A stretch of DNA of 64,000 nt from an uncultured Amylibacter sp. (GCA_943846615.1 OX044354.1:558001-622000), one strand, 5' to 3'. Shown: positions 36,009 through 46,473, counted from the stretch's first letter. Notes: a model not told the origin generated them from the sequence alone. Numbers and translations are program-made.

Positions 36009-36899
36009 ATGTATATTGAATTTCGCCATTTAAAGACGATCAAAGCCATTCACGACCAAGGTGGTCTGGCCCGTGCGGCGGATGTTTTGAACATCACCCA
36101 ATCCGCCCTGTCACATCAGGTTAAGGGGTTAGAGGATCAGGTGGGAATGGAATTGTTTTTGCGTCGCTCAAAGCCGCTGAAATTGTCCAAGGCTGGGCAT
36201 AAGTTGTTGGAATTGGCTGAGAAAATCCTGCCACAAATGCAGGCACTTGAAGATGATTTTGCAGGGCTGATTGATGGAACAGCAGGGCGGATGCACATCG
36301 CGATTGAATGTCATGCCTGTTTTGAATGGCTATTTCCCGTATTGGAAAGCTTCCGCAAAAATTGGCCTGATATTGATGTGGATATTAAACCGGGCTTGTC
36401 GTTCGAGGCCCTGCCTGCGTTGCAACGCGAAGAGGTGGATGTCGTGATTTCATCCGATCCAGAGGAGTTGGACGGCGTGTCGTTTGAGCCATTGTTCGAA
36501 TATACCCCGACGTTTGTTTGCGCCACGAACCACCCGTTGGCGCAAAAAGAATTTATCGAGGCCGAGGATTTTCGCGATCAGACGTTGATTACATATCCCG
36601 TCGATAAAGCGCGTTTGGATATTTTTTCACAGCTTTTGATGAAAGCACATGTTGAACCCGCCGCGATCCGTCAGGCGGAACTGACCGCCGTGATTGTTTT
36701 ATTGGTGGCATCGGGGCGTGGTGTTTCCGTATTGCCAGATTGGGTGGTAGAGGATCAAAAATACGGGCATGATTTCGTGACAAAACCAATTACCAAGAAC
36801 GGTTTAACACGCAAATTATACGCGGCCGTACGCAAAAGCGAGGTCGATGCACCCTTTATGAAGGATTTCGTGAAATTCACACGGGATCAACGTACGTAA
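36009..36899 (+). CDS. metR: MetR-like LysR-family regulator
   Basis: A 296-residue LysR protein. The winged HTH spans residues 3-62 (ARAADVLNITQSALSHQVKG), followed by a periplasmic-binding-like effector domain. The divergent metF, the MetR-type boxes and MetR-like features (EFRHLKTIKAIHDQGG start, CHACFEWLFPVLE at the hinge) support MetR, which uses homocysteine as coactivator. It is followed 68 bases later by an inositol monophosphatase homologue. Confidence 0.85.
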   Translation: MYIEFRHLKTIKAIHDQGGLARAADVLNITQSALSHQVKGLEDQVGMELFLRRSKPLKLSKAGHKLLELAEKILPQMQALEDDFAGLIDGTAGRMHIAIECHACFEWLFPVLESFRKNWPDIDVDIKPGLSFEALPALQREEVDVVISSDPEELDGVSFEPLFEYTPTFVCATNHPLAQKEFIEAEDFRDQTLITYPVDKARLDIFSQLLMKAHVEPAAIRQAELTAVIVLLVASGRGVSVLPDWVVEDQKYGHDFVTKPITKNGLTRKLYAAVRKSEVDAPFMKDFVKFTRDQRT

Positions 36900-36967
36900 T
36901 TTTGTGCTTGGGTTCTGGGCCACTTCGGCCTATAGGATGCCAACCCGAACATAATAGGTAGTTTCCC

Positions 36968-37759
36968 ATGGCTCAATGGTCTGCAAATATCAATGTAATG
37001 CTGAAAGCAATTCGCCCGGCTGGCCGTGCGATGATGCGCGATTTCAAAGAAGTCGATAAATTGCAGGTGTCCAAAAAGGGCCCGAATGATTTTGCAAAAC
37101 GTGCCGATCAACGCGCCGAGGAAATGTTACAAGAGGCATTGTTCGAAGCCCGCCCAAATTATGGATTCGTTGGTGCCGGTGGACGTGAGACAAAAGGCGA
37201 CGATCCTACGCGTCGTTGGATCGTGACACCATTGGATGGTTTCGAGAACTTTATCCACGGTTTACCGCATTGGTCGATTTCAGTTTGTTTGGAATACAAA
37301 GGTGAAATCGTTGCATCGATTATCCTAAGCCCTGTTTTAGAAGAATTATTTCTGGCGGAAAAAGGATCTGGTACTTGGTTGAACGAACAACGTGTACGCG
37401 TTTCTGGCCGTACTGGTTTAGATCAGATGATTTTCGCAACTGATCTACCTGGATCAACGCGCGGTGTTTTGGCAACCCAGATCAAAGATTTGGCACGCGT
37501 CGCACCCAGTGCTGGTGGCATTCGCGGATTGGGCGCTGTTGGTTTGGACATGGCATATACATCTGCGGGTCGTTTCGATGGATATTGGAACCGTGGTTTG
37601 AAATATTACGAAATGGCGGCGGGTACGTTGTTGATCACAGAGGCTGGCGGTTTGGTAGAAGGCATCACCTTGCATGAGAATGCAATGGAATCAGGCACGA
37701 TCATCGCCGCAAATGGCGAAGGCCATGCCAAGTTCGCTAAGCTGGTGCGAGATAACTGA
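36968..37759 (+). CDS. Inositol monophosphatase homologue with degenerate metal site
   Basis: A 263-residue protein that aligns along the full length of bacterial SuhB/IMPase proteins. Key catalytic positions are changed: the GEE metal motif is FVGAGGRE (Ala70 and Gly71 instead of Glu-Glu), the DPLDGT motif is WIVTPLDGFENF (first Asp replaced by Thr87, Thr by Phe), and the C-terminal WDxAAG is KYYEMAAG (Trp to Tyr, Asp to Glu215). Asp90 and the fold-defining Gly residues remain. The frame is intact over 264 codons. I infer a protein that has lost phosphatase activity or changed chemistry, possibly keeping a binding role like that of SuhB with RNA polymerase/NusA. Confidence 0.8.
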   Translation: MAQWSANINVMLKAIRPAGRAMMRDFKEVDKLQVSKKGPNDFAKRADQRAEEMLQEALFEARPNYGFVGAGGRETKGDDPTRRWIVTPLDGFENFIHGLPHWSISVCLEYKGEIVASIILSPVLEELFLAEKGSGTWLNEQRVRVSGRTGLDQMIFATDLPGSTRGVLATQIKDLARVAPSAGGIRGLGAVGLDMAYTSAGRFDGYWNRGLKYYEMAAGTLLITEAGGLVEGITLHENAMESGTIIAANGEGHAKFAKLVRDN

Positions 37760-38498
37760 TCTGGGCATCGCCTGCGGTCATATCATCGGTTGCTCGATCA
37801 AAACGCAGATATGCAATCGCCTGATCGCCTGATTGGGTATAAATCTGCCCTGCAACCTTACCATTGGATATGATGTCCGTGCCCATTGGCGCGGATCCGT
37901 TGATGGCAACGGTTGCAAATCCTTTGCGCAGCTCGGTTTTGTGCTTCATGCGGGCGGTTACTTCTTGGCCGACGTAACATCCTTTCTTGAAATCGACGCC
38001 AGATAGGCGTTCGAATCCTGCCTCTAGGATATAGGTGCTGTCGGCGATTAATTCTGTGCCCATTTCCGGGATGCAGTGCGCGACGCGGATAGCGTCCCAA
38101 TCTGTGGTGTTGGGTTCTGGTGTATCGCTGGAATATTTGCGCCAGCCCATATCGGGGTGGCGTGGATCAGTATATGCGCCATCGGGTACAGCGCCCTGCC
38201 CGCAGGCCACATTCAAATCTGTACCTGTGATGGTGACGTCAGCACGCAGTTTATACATATTCAAGCGCTGCGCGAATTGCGGAGCCTGATCGGCGGCGAT
38301 GTCCAGTAGGAAACCGTTTTGATCGCGCGTCAGGAAAAAATCATACAAGAATTTGCCCTGTGCAGATAACAATGCCGCATAGATCAGTTCCTCACCCGCA
38401 CGGGTCACATCATTGGTGACCAAATCCTGCAAGAACTTCTCTGCATCATTTCCTGTGATCGAAATAATGGTACGATTTTCGTGTGGTTTACTGGGCAT
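37737..38498 (-). CDS. ygfZ: YgfZ/GcvT-domain folate-binding protein
   Basis: A 253-residue GcvT-fold protein with the diagnostic motif KKGCYVGQEVTARM (K-G-C-Y-x-G-Q-E) at about residue 178. YgfZ uses tetrahydrofolate and assists repair or maturation of Fe-S enzymes such as MiaB. The ATG at 38498 is preceded by GAGGA. Its last 23 bases overlap the end of the convergent IMPase-like gene, and it is divergent from a glycosyltransferase with 68 bases between starts. Confidence 0.92.
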   Translation of the reverse strand: MPSKPHENRTIISITGNDAEKFLQDLVTNDVTRAGEELIYAALLSAQGKFLYDFFLTRDQNGFLLDIAADQAPQFAQRLNMYKLRADVTITGTDLNVACGQGAVPDGAYTDPRHPDMGWRKYSSDTPEPNTTDWDAIRVAHCIPEMGTELIADSTYILEAGFERLSGVDFKKGCYVGQEVTARMKHKTELRKGFATVAINGSAPMGTDIISNGKVAGQIYTQSGDQAIAYLRFDRATDDMTAGDAQISYLAPA

Positions 38499-38566
38499 AT
38501 GGATCAATCCTCGGGCACATGATATGTGGCCCATGTAGCCTTGAAATACATCGAAAGCCAAGCACT

Positions 38567-39247
38567 ATGGTCGCACCTGTCAGCATCGTGATCCCAACCT
38601 TAAACGCCGCCGCGGGCATTGCGCCTACGCTGGCCTGTTTGGTTGAGGGCGTCAGCATGGGATTGGTGCGTGAGTTGATTATTGTAGATGGCGGATCAGA
38701 TGATGGAATTGCCCAAATCGCGGAGGATGTGGGTGCGATATTTTTGACATGCGAAGCTGGACGAGGTCGACAACTGGCGATGGGTGAAGAGCATGCATCG
38801 GCAACTTGGGTTCTGTTTTTGCATGCAGATACAGTTTTGAATGTGGATTGGTCACTGGCAGTTGCAACACATGTGAACAATCAAACGGATGCGGGTTATG
38901 GGCGTTTGGCGTTTGATGATGCGGGGTTGGTCGCAAAAATCGTCAGTGGCGGTGCAAATTTGCGGTCACGTATTCTGGGGCTGCCGTATGGTGATCAGGG
39001 GCTGTTGGTTTCGCGACGCATGTACAAAGATGTTGGTGGGTTCCGTGATATTCCCTTGATGGAGGATGTGGCCATGGCGCGTGCGTTGCGTCGCAAATTG
39101 CGTCAGTTGGATGTGACCGCCACAACGTCCACTGCACGGTATCAACGCGACGGATGGGCCAAACGGATTTTTAAAAACCTGACATTATTGGCGCGGTTTA
39201 AGATGGGTGTGGATCCTGCGAAACTGGCGCGTGCGTATCGCAAATAG
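38567..39247 (+). CDS. Family 2 glycosyltransferase (TIGR04283-like)
   Basis: A 226-residue cytosolic GT-A fold transferase: SIVIPTLNAAAGI at the start, VDGGSDDGI, the metal motif region LFLHADTVLN, and YGDQGLLVSRRMY. The layout matches the TIGR04283 group ('arsenosugar biosynthesis' glycosyltransferase), but no arsenosugar genes are present, so the acceptor is unknown. It ends next to the convergent ABC exporter gene with no gap. Confidence 0.87.
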   Translation: MVAPVSIVIPTLNAAAGIAPTLACLVEGVSMGLVRELIIVDGGSDDGIAQIAEDVGAIFLTCEAGRGRQLAMGEEHASATWVLFLHADTVLNVDWSLAVATHVNNQTDAGYGRLAFDDAGLVAKIVSGGANLRSRILGLPYGDQGLLVSRRMYKDVGGFRDIPLMEDVAMARALRRKLRQLDVTATTSTARYQRDGWAKRIFKNLTLLARFKMGVDPAKLARAYRK

Positions 39248-41104
39248 CTACAGGCCCAACCATTTCGACAAACCCGACAGTGGGTTTTTAATCTTGGCAC
39301 GTACATCGCCACCGAATGATCGTTTCGGAACTGGTTCTGTTGATGCGGGGCTCATGTCGAATTGCAGGTTGAACAATTCCGCGTAGATCCCATCATTTTC
39401 CAACAGCTCTTCGTGGGTACCTTGGTCCACGATACGACCCTGATCCATCACGACGATTTGATCCGCATCCAAGATGGTCGACAAGCGATGTGCGATAATC
39501 AAAGTGGTGCGTTTTTCGGATAGTTTATCCAACGCCTCGCGGATTTGGTTTTCAGATTGTGCGTCCAATGCCGATGTCGGTTCGTCCAGCAACAAAACAG
39601 GGGAATCTCGCAGAATGGCACGCGCAATCGACAGACGTTGTTTTTCACCGCCAGAGAATTTGGTTTTTGAGGGGTCGATGTGCGTGTCGTAACCTTCTTC
39701 TAGCTTGGAAATAAACTTGTGTGCAGCGGCGGCTTTGGCGGCGCGCATGCAATCTTCGCGCGTGGCATCGGCGCGACCGAAGCGGATGTTTTCTAGGATC
39801 GTACCCGTCAATAAGACACTGTCCTGACTGACCACAGAAATCTGGTCACGTAAGGCCGGCAGTGCGTAATCCTGCAATGACCGACCATCCAGTGTTATCA
39901 CACCAGTCTGGGCATCAAATAGACGTGGTAACAGGTTGAAAATTGTGGATTTCCCCGCGCCAGAGCGCCCAACGAAAGCATATGATTTCCCTGCATCAAT
40001 TTGCAATGAAATGTCGTGCAATGCGCGATATCCATCTGGGTATTCAAAGTTCACATTTTCGAATTTCAAATGCCCGCGTGCCTTGTCGCCATCCGCAAAT
40101 TCAAACGTGCCATCATTGATGGTGTTTGGTGTGTCAAACAGCTGATAAACCCGATCCAAAGCACCCATACCCTGCAACGCGCTGGCATACGATGCACCCA
40201 AACGACGCGCAGGATTCGTGGCAACGCCAAGTGCGGTTAGGAGGCCGATAAAACCCGCCAAATCAACCGCGCCAGAACGCATACGTAAAGCGACCAAGAA
40301 CAGCAATGCGCCAATGGCGATCCCGCCCAAAATCTCCATCAATGGAGAAACCCCTGCCTGCCATTTCACTAATGATACACGTAATTTAAACAACTTCTCA
40401 AAACTGGATTTAGCACTGTCCGTCAGACGCTGCTCTAACCGATATGTCCGCACCATACGAATGCCTGAAAGGCCCTCGTTTACGGTTTCAGTCATATGGG
40501 CGATTTCCTCTTGAGTGCGGGAAGATATTTTACGTACATGCGCACCCGCTACGCCAACGGGACCAAAGGCGAAAACGAAGATAAAGATAAGACCAATCGT
40601 GAGCGCCCAATCGATTGAAATCATTACAATGAAAGTGGCGATCACCGTCAGGATCGCGGTGATTGATCCAAATACATCACGCGTTGCACCCCGAATTAAT
40701 TCGATATCCGCGGAAAACCGTGCAGCCAACGCCGCTGGAGATTCCGCCAATAGATTGCTGAGATCCATATGAACCAGCGATGAAAACATCTTGGCCTGTA
40801 AATCCGCCTGCATGCGCGACAACACGCGGTTTTGTAAGACCTGTTGGAAATATTGCGACAGCCCCTTGGCGATCACCAGTCCGATAATGCCCAATGGGCC
40901 CCACCAAATTACGGTGGGCGAGCTGACTTCGAATGCAGCAATGATCATTTGCATAAATTTGGCATAGCCAGCAGCGGCAGCGGCGACGATCAGCATCAAA
41001 AGGAACGTAAACCCCAGCACTGGCGCATGGCCACGCAACCAATCGCGCCATAGGCGCCCATATGCGTAACGTGCAGTGTTTTTCAACGCTTTATTCTTCG
41101 ACAT
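39248..41104 (-). CDS. MsbA-like ABC exporter (fused TMD-NBD)
   Basis: A 618-residue half-transporter. Six helices lie in residues about 30-335, followed by an ATPase domain: Walker A VGRSGAGKST (about 390), signature FSGGEKQRLSIARA, Walker B VLLLDEPTSALDAQ, and H-loop IAHRLST. The architecture is that of MsbA/LmrA lipid or drug exporters, acting as homodimer. The N-terminus is Lys/Arg rich (RYAYGRLWRDWLRGHA). It lies near hisC but without overlap (65 bases). Substrate unknown. Confidence 0.92.
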   Translation of the reverse strand: MSKNKALKNTARYAYGRLWRDWLRGHAPVLGFTFLLMLIVAAAAAGYAKFMQMIIAAFEVSSPTVIWWGPLGIIGLVIAKGLSQYFQQVLQNRVLSRMQADLQAKMFSSLVHMDLSNLLAESPAALAARFSADIELIRGATRDVFGSITAILTVIATFIVMISIDWALTIGLIFIFVFAFGPVGVAGAHVRKISSRTQEEIAHMTETVNEGLSGIRMVRTYRLEQRLTDSAKSSFEKLFKLRVSLVKWQAGVSPLMEILGGIAIGALLFLVALRMRSGAVDLAGFIGLLTALGVATNPARRLGASYASALQGMGALDRVYQLFDTPNTINDGTFEFADGDKARGHLKFENVNFEYPDGYRALHDISLQIDAGKSYAFVGRSGAGKSTIFNLLPRLFDAQTGVITLDGRSLQDYALPALRDQISVVSQDSVLLTGTILENIRFGRADATREDCMRAAKAAAAHKFISKLEEGYDTHIDPSKTKFSGGEKQRLSIARAILRDSPVLLLDEPTSALDAQSENQIREALDKLSEKRTTLIIAHRLSTILDADQIVVMDQGRIVDQGTHEELLENDGIYAELFNLQFDMSPASTEPVPKRSFGGDVRAKIKNPLSGLSKWLGL

Positions 41105-41169
41105 TCAACGCCCCCTTAGGCACTCGATCACCCACATACCATGGCGTTGTTTGCATTCCAATGGCTGTC

Positions 41170-42282
41170 TTAATCACGGGCAATTTTCAATGCCGTTGGC
41201 AAGGCGGTTGCGAAGATTTCGATGTCTTCGGGGATACCAACCGATATACGGATACAGCGATCCTGTGGCGCAACGAATGGCATGCGAACGAAGATGCCCA
41301 GTTCCGTTAGGGAGGTCAAAACGCGGCGCGCGAAATCGCCGTCGGCCCCGCAATCTATGGCTACGAAATTTGTGGCCGATGGGATGGTTTTGAGGTCGTT
41401 TTGTTCCGCGATTTGCGTGATACGGTCGCGCCCCTTGGCTACAGCTGTTTGGATTTTGGATAGGTATGTTTGATCCAATGTGGCAGCCAATGCGGCACGC
41501 TGACTGATCACTGAAACACCGAAATGATTACGAATTTTATCGAAGGATTTGATCAGGGCGCTGTGAGTGATACCGTATCCGATGCGTGCGCCCGCCATAC
41601 CATAAGCCTTTGAAAAGGTGCGAAAACGAATGACGTTTTTATTTGTCACATCCAGCGGGGGTGCGGTGTTATTGGGGGCCAGTTCGATATAGGCCTCGTC
41701 CAAGATCAACAGGCAACCTTCGGGGATATTATCGATCATGCGTTGCATCACGTCGGCGCTGTGATGGGTGCCCATTGGGTTGTCAGGATTGGCGATATAG
41801 ATCAGCTTTGCGTTTGTTTCACGCGCCTTGGCGATCAAGGCATCTGGGTCTTCGTGATCGTTCACATAGGGTACCGTTTCCAGTTTCCCGCCAAACCCAG
41901 CCACGTGGAAATTGAACGTCGGATATGCGCCAAGTGATGTGACGGCCACGTCGTCCGGCCCAATCAACAAGCGGCATAGGTTTGCCAACAAGCCATCTAT
42001 GCCCTCTCCAACGACGATGTTTTCGGGTGGGACAGCGTGCAAATCGCTTAGTGCGGTTTTTAGATCAAAACTTTGAGGATCTGGGTATTTGAAGATGTCT
42101 TTACAAGCGTCTTCAATTGCCTGTTTTACCATCGGAGATGGGCCAAAGCTACTCTCGTTTGCGCCCAATCTGGCCAGAAATTTATTGCCAGTTTCGCGTT
42201 CGGTCATTTCGGGTGCTACGAAGGGAACGCTGGAGGGTAATGCCTCTGCGAGGGGTGTTAGACGAGGTGCTGGTTCGGTCAT
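41170..42282 (-). CDS. hisC: Histidinol-phosphate aminotransferase
   Basis: A 370-residue fold-type I PLP enzyme that forms histidinol phosphate (and in many bacteria also aromatic amino acids). It shows RLGANESSFGPSP at the substrate entrance, NPDNPMGT, DEAYIE, the PLP lysine in FRTFSKAYGMAGARIGYG, and the phosphate-binding Arg RISVG near the end. AGGATAAG lies upstream of the ATG. No other his genes are near. Confidence 0.93.
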   Translation of the reverse strand: MTEPAPRLTPLAEALPSSVPFVAPEMTERETGNKFLARLGANESSFGPSPMVKQAIEDACKDIFKYPDPQSFDLKTALSDLHAVPPENIVVGEGIDGLLANLCRLLIGPDDVAVTSLGAYPTFNFHVAGFGGKLETVPYVNDHEDPDALIAKARETNAKLIYIANPDNPMGTHHSADVMQRMIDNIPEGCLLILDEAYIELAPNNTAPPLDVTNKNVIRFRTFSKAYGMAGARIGYGITHSALIKSFDKIRNHFGVSVISQRAALAATLDQTYLSKIQTAVAKGRDRITQIAEQNDLKTIPSATNFVAIDCGADGDFARRVLTSLTELGIFVRMPFVAPQDRCIRISVGIPEDIEIFATALPTALKIARD

Positions 42283-42398
42283 GACTTATCCTATGTTGAC
42301 GTAAGGTTACGGGCAGTTTTGCGCCCGCGCAAGGCGCGAAATCTTGAATATAGGACAGGAACGCCTACCTATTTAGCAGGTTACCAAAGGAAACCAGC

Positions 42399-42566
42399 AT
42401 GAGTACGAAAATTACACGTAGATCAATTTTAGCAACAGGTGCGGCGGCCGCAGGTATGCGGTTTGTGCCAAAGATTGCTGTGTCCCCAGCCGGTCGTAAG
42501 GTTTTGACGGTTTATTTTGATAAGGCCGCGGGAGCGATGCGCGCGATTGAGAAGGTTATTCCCTAA
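42399..42566 (+). CDS. Small Tat-signal-type protein
   Basis: A 55-residue protein with a twin-arginine motif (KITRRSILATGAAAAG) and a short mature part (KVLTVYFDKAAGAMRAIEKV). AAAGGAA is eight bases before the ATG, which supports expression. The hydrophobic stretch is short, so Tat export is likely but not certain. Similar tiny proteins occur next to valS in Rhodobacterales. Function unknown. Confidence 0.65.
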   Translation: MSTKITRRSILATGAAAAGMRFVPKIAVSPAGRKVLTVYFDKAAGAMRAIEKVIP

Positions 42567-42659
42567 ACCTCACGCATTGTTCACACTTGCGTGGCAGATA
42601 TTGCGCGAACCTGTTGCCGTGATCCATGGTGAAGGTGCTGCCAATATAAGGAGAGGTAT

Positions 42660-42833
42660 ATGAAACCGATCAAGCTGGATGTGTTTTTACGTGCGACTGC
42701 GCCACAAAATCAAACCCCGAAAATGGAATTACCACAACTGGGATTGTATCATGCCGCCCCGCGCGAGGGCGACATGGAAATTTTATCATTGCGGTATGAT
42801 ACCGCGACGGGCGTTTTATTTCCCGCCGTTTAG
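42660..42833 (+). CDS. Small protein before valS, unknown
   Basis: A 57-residue cytosolic protein ([18 protein letters not shown] at the start, [14 protein letters not shown] at the end). AAGGAGAGG lies close before the ATG. It is 93 bases after the Tat-type gene and probably co-transcribed; its stop overlaps the end of convergent valS by four bases. No family recognised. Confidence 0.6.
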   Translation: MKPIKLDVFLRATAPQNQTPKMELPQLGLYHAAPREGDMEILSLRYDTATGVLFPAV

Positions 42834-45742
42834 CCCAGCGCATTCACGCGTTCCAAGGCGGACTGTAGGGTTGCCAATTCTTCGCCGCCAGTTTCGATAC
42901 GGGCGCGGTTTTCGGCGACCACGGCTTCGGGTGCGTTGTTGACGAATTTTTCGTTGTTCAACTTGCCTTTGATACCGTTCAGCTCTTTTTCCAGCTTTTC
43001 GATTGCTTTGTTCAGGCGTGCTTTTTCCGCATCGATGTCGATGATATCCGCCAATGGCAGGCAGAATTGACCACCTTCTACTGGTAGTGTCACTGCGCCC
43101 TTAGGGGCCTCGGTTGCTGTGGTGATTTCCTCTACGCGTGCCAGACGCATGATCATGGATTTGTTGTTGTCCAACGCGGTTTGCGCGGTGGCGTCCAGAG
43201 CAAGTTGGATCATCGGGATTTTCGCGCCTGCGTTGACGCGCATTTCGGCGCGTACCGAACGGATTTGTTCGATCAAGGCGATGACCCAGTTCATTTCCAC
43301 GTTGGCGGTTTCATCCACGTAATCGGCGGATGTGTAAGTTGGCCATGCTTTGTGAACCAGCATGTCATTGTGGCCCGTTTCGTCCCACAGTTCTTCTGTA
43401 ATATATGGCATAATCGGGTGAAGCATTGTGTAGGATTGATCCAGAACCCATGCCAATGTGGCCTTGGTTTCCGCAACTGCCACCGCATCGTCGCCTTGCA
43501 ACAATGGCTTTGACAATTCCACGTACCAATCACAAACCTTGTTCCATACGAACACGTACAATGCGTTTGCCGCGTCGTTGAAACGGTATTGTTCCAGCGC
43601 GTGATCAACAGCCTCGCGTACCAATGCGGTTTCACCGACGATCCATTTGTTTAGTGTTTGGTTTACGGATTTGGGATCGAAGTCGGCAACGGGCGATGCC
43701 TCGTTAAACTCGGCGAAACGTGTGGCGTTCCACAGTTTGGTGCCGAAGTTGCGGTAACCCTCGATCCGTTGTTCAGAGAGTTTCAGGTCACGTCCCATGG
43801 CAGCCATAGCCGTTAGGGTGAAACGCACCGCGTCCGCGCCGTATTTATCGATCAGGTCCAATGGGTCCATGACGTTGCCCGTGGATTTGGACATCTTCTT
43901 ACCCTTTTCGTCGCGCACCAAGGGGTGAACGTAGACGGTTTCGAACGGCACCTTGCCCATGGTTTCAATGCCCATCATCATCATGCGCGCAACCCAGAAG
44001 AAGATGATGTCGAAGCCCGTGATCAACGTGCGGTTTACGTTGTCGTTGGTGTAGTAGCGTTGGAGTTCATCGGTGCTTTCAGGCCAACCGAGTGTGCCAG
44101 ATGGCCAAAGGCCAGAGGAGAACCATGTGTCTAGGACGTCTGGGTCGCGGTAGAGTCTTACTCGTGTTACTTGACCACCGCCATTATCTAGCGCTGCCGG
44201 AATAGAATAGCTAGCAACTCCACGAACGGTTGAAGTGGCAAATATTATTTCAACATTTTCCCCATAATGGGCCTGAGCTTGAGCAACGACGTCTGCTTCG
44301 TTGGCCGCACAGAAGTTTCGCACACCTAAATCATCATCGGCGGATTCTAAATATCCGCCCGCAGGAATATCAGGCCCATACCAAACAGGAACCTGATGGC
44401 CCCACCACAGTTGGCGCGAGATACACCATGGTTCGATGTTTTCCAGCCAGTGGAAATACACCTTCTTGTCGCCTTCTGGCAAAATTTTCGTCGTGCCATT
44501 GCGCACCGCGTCGATTGCGGGTTGCACGATTTTTTTCGTGTCCACAAACCATTGATCCGTCAGCGCGGGTTCGATGACCACCTTGGATCGGTCACCGAAG
44601 GGTTGCATGACCTTCTTATCCTCGATTTTGATCATCAGGCCCAGCGCGTCGATGTCCTTGATCACCTCTGTACGCGCTTCGAAGCGATCCATGCCGCGGT
44701 ATTTTTCGGGCACCAAGTTATCGTCGGCATCATCGGCGCGCATCGCGCCCTTGGTATCCATCAGGGAATACATCGGAATGTCGTTGCGTTTGGCGACCAT
44801 GTAGTCGTTGAAATCATGCGCGCCCGTGATTTTCACAGCACCCGAACCGAAGTCAGGATCGGGGTATTCATCGGTGATCACGGGGATTGTACGATCACAT
44901 AGGGGCAAGTGAACCTGTTTGCCCACGATTGGGGCATAGCGTTCGTCGTCTGTGAATACAGCCACCGCACCGTCGCCCAGCATGGTTTCGGGGCGGGTTG
45001 TGGCGATGGAAATGTAATCGCGTTCCTCGGTCAAAGTGACGTTGCCGTCCTCGTCCTTCTCGACGTATGTGTACGTCTGTCCATCCGCGAGGGGGTATTT
45101 AAAGTGCCACATGTGACCGTCGACTTCGATGTTTTCAACCTCTAGGTCTGAAATCGCTGTTTCGAAATGAGGGTCCCAGTTTACGAGGCGTTTTCCCTTG
45201 TAAATAAGGCCTTTGTTATAGAATTCAACGAAGGTTTTTAGAACGGCATCGTGGAAGTTCCCGTCATTGCCAGCGGGTGCGCCAGGGGCACCTGACATGG
45301 TGAAGGCCTCGCGGCTGTAATCACATGATGCGCCAAGGCGTTTTAGCTGATTGATGATCGTGCCGCCTGATTGCGCCTTCCATTCCCAGACCTTTTCAAG
45401 GAACGCTTCGCGGCCCAGTTCGGCGCGTGATGGTTGTTGGTTTTCAGCAAGTTGACGTTCCACAACCATTTGGGTGGCGATACCCGCGTGGTCTGTGCCC
45501 GGTTGCCATAGGGTGTCGAAGCCGCGCATGCGGTGCCAGCGGATCAGGATATCCTGAAGCGTGTTGTTAAACGCGTGGCCCATGTGCAGGACACCCGTGA
45601 CGTTTGGCGGAGGGATCATGATGGCATATGCGTCTGATTTGCCATCCCAATTTGCGCCCGCTTTAAATGCGTTTGCGTCTTCCCATTTCTTCCAGATTGC
45701 CGCCTCTTTGGCTGCTGCATCGAAGTTCTTTTCCATCGCCAT
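42830..45742 (-). CDS. valS: Valyl-tRNA synthetase
   Basis: A 970-residue class Ia synthetase. HIGH-type motif [15 protein letters not shown] (about residue 47-61), CP1 editing domain, KMSKS in [15 protein letters not shown] (about 608-622), anticodon-binding domain and C-terminal coiled coil ([15 protein letters not shown] region about 900-970). A segment at about residues 458-530 (bases about 44150-44370) differs from the usual Rhodobacterales sequence and has less biased codons. The longer of two Met starts is used. It is one gene, transcribed alone. Confidence 0.97.
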   Translation of the reverse strand: MAMEKNFDAAAKEAAIWKKWEDANAFKAGANWDGKSDAYAIMIPPPNVTGVLHMGHAFNNTLQDILIRWHRMRGFDTLWQPGTDHAGIATQMVVERQLAENQQPSRAELGREAFLEKVWEWKAQSGGTIINQLKRLGASCDYSREAFTMSGAPGAPAGNDGNFHDAVLKTFVEFYNKGLIYKGKRLVNWDPHFETAISDLEVENIEVDGHMWHFKYPLADGQTYTYVEKDEDGNVTLTEERDYISIATTRPETMLGDGAVAVFTDDERYAPIVGKQVHLPLCDRTIPVITDEYPDPDFGSGAVKITGAHDFNDYMVAKRNDIPMYSLMDTKGAMRADDADDNLVPEKYRGMDRFEARTEVIKDIDALGLMIKIEDKKVMQPFGDRSKVVIEPALTDQWFVDTKKIVQPAIDAVRNGTTKILPEGDKKVYFHWLENIEPWCISRQLWWGHQVPVWYGPDIPAGGYLESADDDLGVRNFCAANEADVVAQAQAHYGENVEIIFATSTVRGVASYSIPAALDNGGGQVTRVRLYRDPDVLDTWFSSGLWPSGTLGWPESTDELQRYYTNDNVNRTLITGFDIIFFWVARMMMMGIETMGKVPFETVYVHPLVRDEKGKKMSKSTGNVMDPLDLIDKYGADAVRFTLTAMAAMGRDLKLSEQRIEGYRNFGTKLWNATRFAEFNEASPVADFDPKSVNQTLNKWIVGETALVREAVDHALEQYRFNDAANALYVFVWNKVCDWYVELSKPLLQGDDAVAVAETKATLAWVLDQSYTMLHPIMPYITEELWDETGHNDMLVHKAWPTYTSADYVDETANVEMNWVIALIEQIRSVRAEMRVNAGAKIPMIQLALDATAQTALDNNKSMIMRLARVEEITTATEAPKGAVTLPVEGGQFCLPLADIIDIDAEKARLNKAIEKLEKELNGIKGKLNNEKFVNNAPEAVVAENRARIETGGEELATLQSALERVNALG

Positions 45743-45827
45743 CTGATTAGCCCTTAAACATGTGTTTCATGCTTCTTACAGGGGTGTGAATGTAAGGGAA
45801 AGAGGCATAGCGGTGCATGTTTGAAAT

Positions 45828-46445
45828 TTACAGCGCCCGAATGCGCGCGATGGTTTCATCGAAGAGCGGTTGTGGCGCGGCGTTCATGATGGCATCATCA
45901 TAGGGTTCGCGCCCAAAAACATCGCGCACCATTGGCGCGAAAAAATCGATGGGCAGGGTTTTGTAGTTTGGGTCAAAGCTACTTTGATCCCAGTGTTCGC
46001 AAAAATACGCGCAATCGTTGAAAAATGCATGGCCCGCATAGGCATCGCGTTTGCTTGGGTTCGCGCCCACATGTTCGCCGTAATAGACCAGTTGGAAATC
46101 GCCGTGTTTTTCAACCACCCAGCGGCATTGTTCCCGCACAAAAGGTTTAAGGATCGTCGCAGCGTATTCATCGTGGTTGTAGGGCGCGAAGATATCACCG
46201 ATGTCGTGTAGTAGTGCGGATACCACCCAATCGATATCAGCGCCGCCGTTCCATGCGCGTGTTGCGGATTGTAATGAATGGCCAAGGCGGGTGATTTGGT
46301 AGCCCGATAACCCCTCGTCCAATTCAACGAGTGCCTTTAGGAGGCGATCCGCGGTGCCTTTGGTGTGTTCGATTTCGTGTTTTGTTAGGAAATCATAATC
46401 GGCTTTGTCGCCGTCCTTCATTTGGGTGAATTTTACGTTTTCCAT
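45828..46445 (-). CDS. PhnZ/MIOX-like HD-domain oxygenase or hydrolase
   Basis: A 205-residue HD-domain protein. Candidate metal ligands are His56 in RLGHSLQSATRA, His80-Asp81 in ALLHDIGD, His91 in YNHDEYAA, His114 in EKHGDF and Asp153 in EHWDQSSFD. This set (H...HD...H...H...D) and spacing resemble the diiron HD oxygenases (PhnZ, MIOX), not the usual nucleotide hydrolases. The neighbouring gene encodes part of a PhyH-type Fe(II)/2-oxoglutarate dioxygenase, as in phnY-phnZ or tmpA-tmpB pairs for phosphonate breakdown. I therefore infer an organophosphonate or small-amine oxygenase, unproven. Confidence 0.72.
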   Translation of the reverse strand: MENVKFTQMKDGDKADYDFLTKHEIEHTKGTADRLLKALVELDEGLSGYQITRLGHSLQSATRAWNGGADIDWVVSALLHDIGDIFAPYNHDEYAATILKPFVREQCRWVVEKHGDFQLVYYGEHVGANPSKRDAYAGHAFFNDCAYFCEHWDQSSFDPNYKTLPIDFFAPMVRDVFGREPYDDAIMNAAPQPLFDETIARIRAL

Positions 46446-46473
46446 TGTGTTTTCCTAAATCTACGTAGTTGGA

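Noticed and set aside
43119..45746. Many plus-strand ORFs opposite valS
   Set aside because: They are antisense shadows of a conserved essential gene, with no start signals or family similarity.
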